Origin: Mesostigma viride
Lineage: Eukaryota > Streptophyta > Mesostigmatophyceae > Mesostigmatales > Mesostigmataceae
NCBI GenBank assembly: GCA_009746045.1
Contig: RPFO01000015.1
Span: 1,390,529-1,450,528, forward strand
Direction of reading: 5' to 3'
DNA length: 60,000 nt
Shown here: one piece after another, positions 54,580 through 60,000 of the stretch
Layout: each line of letters begins with the position of its first letter
Position numbering within the stretch: the stretch's first letter is position 1
Notes under the pieces: generated by a model
Told to the model about the DNA's origin: nothing
Database searches by the model: none
What the model saw: the letters and a program-made list of their open reading frames with translations, nothing else
Position numbers and translations under genes: made by a program

Positions 54580-57500
54580 TCAAAGCCTCTGGAGGCCTGC
54601 AGCATGCTCTCTGACGAGGGAGCCGAAAATAGATCGAGGGTTTTTCTCAAGATCAGCAGGCCGGCCAAGCTCCACCTGGCCAAGCCCACAGATCCAAACA
54701 GCACACAAAGACGAGGAATTATATGTCCATCCCACAAAAAGTCGGAATCATATTAATCACAGTTTACACATTAGACTGCGTCACGTGAGCAGAATCATAT
54801 ACAACAATTAATGCCTTGATCTACTGTTTAGAAGGCATCTTGCATTCACTAAGCAAAGGCCAGCAAGTTACCTGTACAAGACAGCACACAAGAAGGGTAC
54901 AAGCAGTAAGGGCATCCCTCACCGAGGCGCCCTGCATCCACTACAGCGACGAAATGCTGCACAAGGCAGAAAGGAGATACCTTCAGTTACACCAAAAAAA
55001 CATAATTAGGGCAGACAGCTCCACATTCTGCCCTCACCAGTCGCCCTAATTCCGTGACTGGCATGACAGCAACCTAAGAGGTGCTTGCCTTATGCTGCAG
55101 ATAGCAGGAAATATATTTACATAACTAAATACATTCATTATAACACTTCATAAACACTTCCTACACATTGAAACTTTTTATGATAAAAACCGCCCTCACC
55201 AGTCCCCCCACGCCCATCACAGCTACACGATGCTTGCGTTCACGCTGCGAATGGATTCCTTATCAAATAGCTATGGGCATCCCTTACCAGTCGCCCCGCG
55301 TCCATCACGGCCACCCCGTCACACTTGGCCACCGCGTGCAGGCGGTGCGCAACGATGAGCACCGTGCGGGACGCGAAGGCGACATCCATTGCCCGCTCGA
55401 GCGCTCGGGCGGTGACCGGGTCCAGGTTGGCCATGCACTCGTCCAGGCACACGATCTGCGTGCGTGCCAGGTGGCCCCCCCCCCCCACGCAATCAACAGG
55501 GCATGTAAGAGGTCATATGAGAGGTGGCTAGTGCACTTGTCCAGGCATACGATCTGCACAAGTGCAGGTTGCCCACCTATCCCCCACCCCCCCACCCACA
55601 ACCATTTACAATACAACCACATACACAGGACAACCAGTCATACAAGCCAGGCATGTCAAAGCAGGTGGACTACGTACAAGGCCAGCGGGTGGCATACAAG
55701 GCAAGCAGGTGGTCACCCAGTGTGTCATCATGTTGCAGTTGGCACTCATCCAGGCATGATATGCACTCAGGGTATAAAATAGTATGCACTACTGTGTATA
55801 CGCATTGGTACAGTGCATACGAGATGTACTGGTGCCAGCCCCCCCCCCCCCACACACACACACAACCAATCGATACGAGGTCCCACAGCGTGTCATGTGA
55901 GGGGTGGCCACGCACACGTCCAGACATAAAACTAGCCTGCTCTATATCATCTTAGCCCAGCGCGACAGAGCCGCTGCTGCGGCCGCCTACCCGTACTGGC
56001 CACACTCCGACACGCATGCCGGCCCTACCTTGGTGTCGCGGAGCATCGCGCGCGCGAGGCAGAACAGCTGCTGCTGCCCTGAAGAGAAGCAGCCACCACC
56101 CTCCGTCACGCGCACGCTCAGCGCCCACCGCACATCTGCCCTCAACTCCTCGCCGCCGTCACTCGCCAGCGAGCCGTAACTTGTGACCCTTGTGCTGCCA
56201 TACCCTGCGGCGCCTCTGCCGCCGGATCTTGCGATGCCTCTCCTGCCACCGCCCCTGGGGTTCGAGTGGTGCCGCCCCCGGGCGCCGTGCCCACCACCCC
56301 TGGGAGACGTATCAATCGATGCCCCGGCCCAGCCTGCCGTCATGACGTCTTTGACGAGTCCCCGGACACCGGCGTCCGGGTCACTATAGCCCGCCCCTTC
56401 AACAAGCCCGACTTCTTCCTCCGGTACAGTGATCCGGACATCCTCCGACGAATGAGGCCGACCCGGCTCCCCATCGTCCCCCGGCCTGCGATCCGCACCA
56501 CCACGGCTCCCCTCGAAATGCGAGGCGTTATCGAAGCGAAGGACAACCCCTGCCTTCCCTGGCTGACGCAACGAGCTCGAGCTGATCCGGTGCGGCCGGT
56601 CGCTTCTGCCGGCATCCGCGCCCCTCATGCCCGCCGCCGCATGACCGTGACCCTTCACTATCCTCCCCCCTATTTCATTCATAACCTCCTCACCAAATGT
56701 GAATGCTCCGTGGCCATCAGGGTCAAACTGTCCAGGGCTTCCCTCCTCATGTCCATCCTCCTCATGCCTCGCCGGCCCTTTGCCCTCCCCATCGCGTCCA
56801 TCGGCATTATTGTTATTATCAATGCCACTACTGGTCGCCAGCGCTAGCACCGCGGCCACCAGCCCTACGCGGGTCAACACGGCCCACAGGGACGCGTCCG
56901 AGTGGCGGCCCTCAGGGTCCAGGTTCTCCCTGTACCATAACAACAGGTCAAGGGAACGCGGCGTTGCAACAGGGAAAGGAAACGCGTCATCGCAATGCGA
57001 CGGGTGAAGGGAACGCGCTGTGTTGAGGCCAGCTGATAAAATCCACAACGTTACGATCACAAGCGCTTTTAATCAACCGAATGTCTTGTTATCAAGCTGA
57101 GCCGGGGTATAGCGTCATGGCCAGCCAAGACAAAGAGCACGCCCATGAGCAGGGGAGATAGCAAAGATAGCACGGAGACGGGCCAAACAAAACGTGCCAA
57201 ATAAGGTGGGCCGTTCCACACTGGATGGGCCATCACAGCGACAAAGTGCGCCGTCCAAGGAAGCAAATGAGCCAGGCACGCATCAAGCACGCCAGTGCAC
57301 AATGATGCACGCCGGCGCATGGTAATGACCATTTCATCGAATACGAGGGATACCGATACTTGGGAGTACAACCGAGTCGGGCACACGTGTGAGAATGGCG
57401 AGGGCGAGGGGCACAAATGGCCGAGGCTTGCTGCTACGTTGAACGGGGCGGGGGCACTGCCAGCACATACATATCGCAGACATTGTGTTGACTTGATCCT

Positions 57501-60000
57501 TGCATGCCAGAGATTATTTCCTTCTGTTGCCCGCCGATCTCATCTTCGTAATTTAGTATTCTCAACAGATACACATCGCAGCTATGACGCATCACAGCAC
57601 ATATCTTAGCACATAGTTTAGCACATAGCACGGCACAATGTACGACACAAACTGCGCTGCGCAGAATGACAGCACATAGCGCAGCACGTACCGTATGGTG
57701 CCGCGAAAGAGAAAGGCGTGCTGCGGGATGATGCTCACGGCGGAGCGCACCGCCTTGAGGTCCAGGGACCCAATGTCCACCCCGTCAATGAGTACGCGCC
57801 CCTTGCTCAGGTGCACCAGGCGGAATAGCGCATTAAATATAGACGTCTTGCCGCTGCCAGTGCGACCGACGATGCCCAGCTGGCGAACCATACGTTGGCG
57901 TTGGTATGACAATAACAGTTCAAGTTTGTAGAACACAACCGAAATGTGAAACACAACCATTGTTTAACACAACCCTTGCATAACACGACCAGATTGCACA
58001 ACGAACAGATTGGTTATTGCATGTTTCAGGTCACAAAAGTGTACGGTAAAGTATGTGGAGCAAGGGGGTGGCGCGTCGGGCACATACATGTAGGGACAAC
58101 GGGCTGGTGTAGGAGGGAAAGCTTTTTCTCATCGACCTGGAAGTCAGAACCCAGGGAGGAAGCAGGGGCACCTCGTGCATTGCGGGGAGGGGAGACAAGG
58201 ACAGGTGGTGCCTTGCCAAAAACAAATGTTGAAGGGGCGTACAAGGAATGGAGTTGGAGAAAATGGTATTGATTATGAACTACTTGAATTAACTACTAAA
58301 TGTAAGTTTCATTATCTTTTCTCTGTAAAAATGTCAAAATAAAGTTGAAGGGGCATCGAAGGAGAACGACAATGGTGAGGAAAAGGGTAAGCTAGCTGTG
58401 GGAGACAGCGTCGCCTCCGCCTCACTCCGCCAGCATGGGCCGTGGAGGGTGCTAGCCACCGGAGACGAGGGACAGCAGGAAACAGCGAGGCGTGCTGGTA
58501 AGTAAGTGCGTAAGTACTTGCGTGTCATGCACAGAGGCATGCAGGTGGAGGGAAGAGATGGGGGACAGCCTCTTGGAACCGGGATCCCGTGCCGAGGATC
58601 CCATGTCCATGATGGAACCCATGAACTATGGTCTGCTCATGTGGAAGTGCAGGGGGATGCAGCACCTCATTCAGGACTCCTCCCAGCTGCGTAACAACAA
58701 GAAGGGGCTAAATGAGGTGGGGTGGCCGAGGGACCCGGAAATGTTGGGGAGGCCAGGTACAGGTTGGTCACGGACTTAACAAAACATATAATAAAATCAT
58801 CAGACGCCATAGTTATGAATCATGGTGCATGTGCGCTTGTGGCCATGCCTCAGGCCCCACCTTCTCGCCAGGTGGCACGCGCAGGGACAGCGACTGCAGC
58901 GACGGCGGCAGCCCCTCTCGGTAGGTGAGCGAGACGCCCTCGAAGACGAGCGCGCCAGCACTGGGCCACCCGGGGGGGGGCGGCACCGCCCCTGGTTGCG
59001 CCTCCGAGGGGAGCGTCAGGTACTGGCGGTTCAGAATTTCATGGCGGAGACAGAAAGGCACAAAAAAATGGCGGCGGTGACTGAAAGGCACGTAAACGGT
59101 GGCGGTGACAGAAAGGGAACGAGGGTTGCCGATGATCACACGATGATGGGCAGTGGTTGGGACAGAAGGATCGATTGCCGTGATGGGAGGGTCTACGCGC
59201 TCTACTGCCACCATCTCCTAGCTACATATATACTGACTATGGTACTAAATATAAATGGCACCCACCTGGTCCACGCGCTCCACCGCCACCATCTCCTTCT
59301 CAGTTTCGGTGAAGGACGTCAGCAGCGAGTTGAGAACGCCCGTGATGGGCAGCGCATATGAGAGGGAGAGGCCGACCTGTAGGACAAAGGGGTGTGCGCA
59401 GGTTTGAAGTAAGGCGGAAGTAGGGTGGAAGTAAGGCATGCATGTATGTGGGCAAACATTGGTAGTGATGTTGTTAGCGGTGGGCAGTACGCAGCAAGGG
59501 AGGAGGGCGTGTGGGAAACGGTGGGAGTGATGTGCAATTGGAGGGCACATGAGGGCAAAGAGCCATCTAGGCACCAACTTTGCTTGCATCCCACGGAAAC
59601 CTCCCCGCACAACTGTGAGCACCAGCACCAGCACCAGCACCAGCACCAGCACCAGCACCAGCACCAGCACCAGCACCAGCACCAGCACCAGCACCAGCAC
59701 CAGCACCAGCACCAGCACCAGCACCAGCACCAGCACCAGCACCAGCACCAGCACCAGCACCAGCACCAGCACCAGCACCAGCACCAGCACCAGCACCAGC
59801 ACCAAGAAAAACAACTGTTCCATGCACTGGCAGCAACAACAAAAACAACAAAGGTATCTATGACTACCACTGCACACACCATGGCGGCGCTTGCCCCCGC
59901 GTGCAGGTGCGCCCCCTTGGACACAGCCGCCATGGTCGCCACCGTGGCCACGAGGGCGGCGCTGATCATTTGCAGATGAAACGCCAGCCACTGGCCCGCT
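54580..60000 (-). CDS. ABC transporter subfamily C (MRP-type), 3' part, 5' end outside window
   Basis: Minus-strand exons: 60000-59880 (partial), 59376-59266, 59022-58861, 57879-57692, 56929-56029, 55455-55288, 54675-54580. All have GT...AG borders and consistent phase to a TGA, giving 581 residues. The first two exons end the second membrane domain ([51 protein letters not shown]). The second nucleotide-binding domain follows: [20 protein letters not shown], Walker [14 protein letters not shown]-loop [21 protein letters not shown], signature [17 protein letters not shown], Walker [14 protein letters not shown]-loop IVAHRL, and the end [20 protein letters not shown]. It should export conjugated organic anions or similar across a membrane using ATP; substrate and membrane cannot be told. 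An acid/Gly-rich insertion of about 230 residues lies before the signature. Confidence 0.92.
54911..55222 (-). repeat. Degenerate copies of the Walker B exon's 3' edge, in the last intron
   Basis: The real edge at 55277-55310 (minus: GTGATGGACGCGGGGCGACT then G and donor GTAAGGG) is echoed at 55195-55222 (GTGATGGGCGTGGGGGGACT, G, GTGAGGG), 55031-55055 (TTAGGGCGACTGGTGAGGG) and 54911-54946 (GTGGATGCAGGGCGCCTCG, GTGAGGGATGCCC). Each keeps a donor-like GTGAGGG. Confidence 0.68.
55531..55930 (-). repeat. Degenerate copies of the Walker B exon's 5' edge, in the preceding intron
   Basis: The real acceptor and exon start (55455 downward, CAG then ATCGTGTGCCTGGACGAGTG) is echoed at 55531-55578 (CAG, ATCGTATGCCTGGACAAGTG), 55741-55770 (ATATCATGCCTGGATGAGTG) and weakly at 55908-55930. 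In the first copy the acceptor is kept but the catalytic Glu codon is AAG (Lys). Confidence 0.68.
59618..59804 (+). repeat. (CAGCAC)n hexanucleotide array in an ABC-gene intron
   Basis: About 31 units inside the intron between the first two visible exons (59377-59879). The His-Gln, Ser-Thr, Gly-Ala and Cys-Trp ORFs through it are artefacts of the repeat. Confidence 0.97.

Noticed and set aside
55305-55622. Extra Walker B exon encoding IVCLDKC
   Set aside because: The catalytic Glu is Lys, the frame has no proper donor in phase, and further decayed copies exist nearby, so it is treated as a pseudo-exon.
59245-59991. Val-Leu, Cys-Trp, His-Gln, Ser-Thr and Gly-Ala repeat proteins
   Set aside because: They are readings of the CAGCAC array within an intron of the ABC gene.
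1-60000. tRNA or rRNA genes, CRISPR arrays, bacterial promoters
   Set aside because: Nothing with a convincing cloverleaf or rRNA core was noticed by eye, and the regular repeats are tandem without spacers. A tRNA scan could still find one that was missed.

Overview
The window looks like a gene-poor, transposon-rich stretch of nuclear DNA from a green alga, probably a chlorophyte close to Chlamydomonas or Volvox. The reasons are short introns with GTGAGT/GTGCGT/GTACGT donors, TGTAA polyadenylation-type motifs after a gene, long GC-rich simple repeats, and a mix of Kolobok-type and TTAA-targeting DNA transposons, a copia-like element and non-LTR retrotransposons with (TTAA)n tails. The assignment to a lineage is inference. 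Nothing bacterial (operons, ribosome binding sites, CRISPR arrays) is visible. All family calls come from reading motifs, with no database search.

Layout. 1-3767: a gag-like gene on the minus strand whose polyglutamine (CTG/CAG) tract is split by a complete small non-autonomous LTR element (750-3424, target duplication CTGCT). 3768-6150: no recognisable gene, small repeats only. 6156-17659: a Kolobok-type DNA transposon (TTAA target, 16-bp inverted ends, transposase on the minus strand) split by a complete copia-like retrotransposon (7401-15413, target duplication GGTGC). In the copia-like polyprotein a protease-like domain lies between integrase and reverse transcriptase, which is unusual. 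17703-24431: a second LTR element with 709-bp LTRs and no pol, carrying a decayed gag related to the one at the window start, in antisense to the direction implied by its primer site. 24432-31782: hairpins, G-rich minisatellites, the 3' end of a LINE, and a 3.1-kb element with 28-bp inverted ends carrying a long ACACGC array.

32240-42681: the one clearly intact complete host gene, plus strand. Ten exons can be joined in phase to a 949-residue protein, coiled-coil rich in the middle and low-complexity at the C-terminus, function unknown. Intron 7 holds a TCCC tract of about 280 bp and intron 9 holds a 1.34-kb TTAA-targeting element. 43038-54230: a pile-up of fragments of an RTE-like LINE in both orientations, including an inverted pair that shares the same disabling mutations, interrupted by a 189-bp MITE and a 1.7-kb piggyBac-like element whose exact borders are shown by empty sites in sister copies.

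54580-60000 (runs off the window): the 3' end of an ABC subfamily C (MRP-type) transporter on the minus strand. Seven exons keep phase to a natural stop. The second nucleotide-binding domain has an insertion of roughly 230 residues between Q-loop and signature motif, and its Walker B exon is flanked on both sides by degenerate copies of its own edges.

The two host genes converge on the LINE cluster; no functional link between them is visible. The main story is layered insertion, and the nesting gives a relative order of events.
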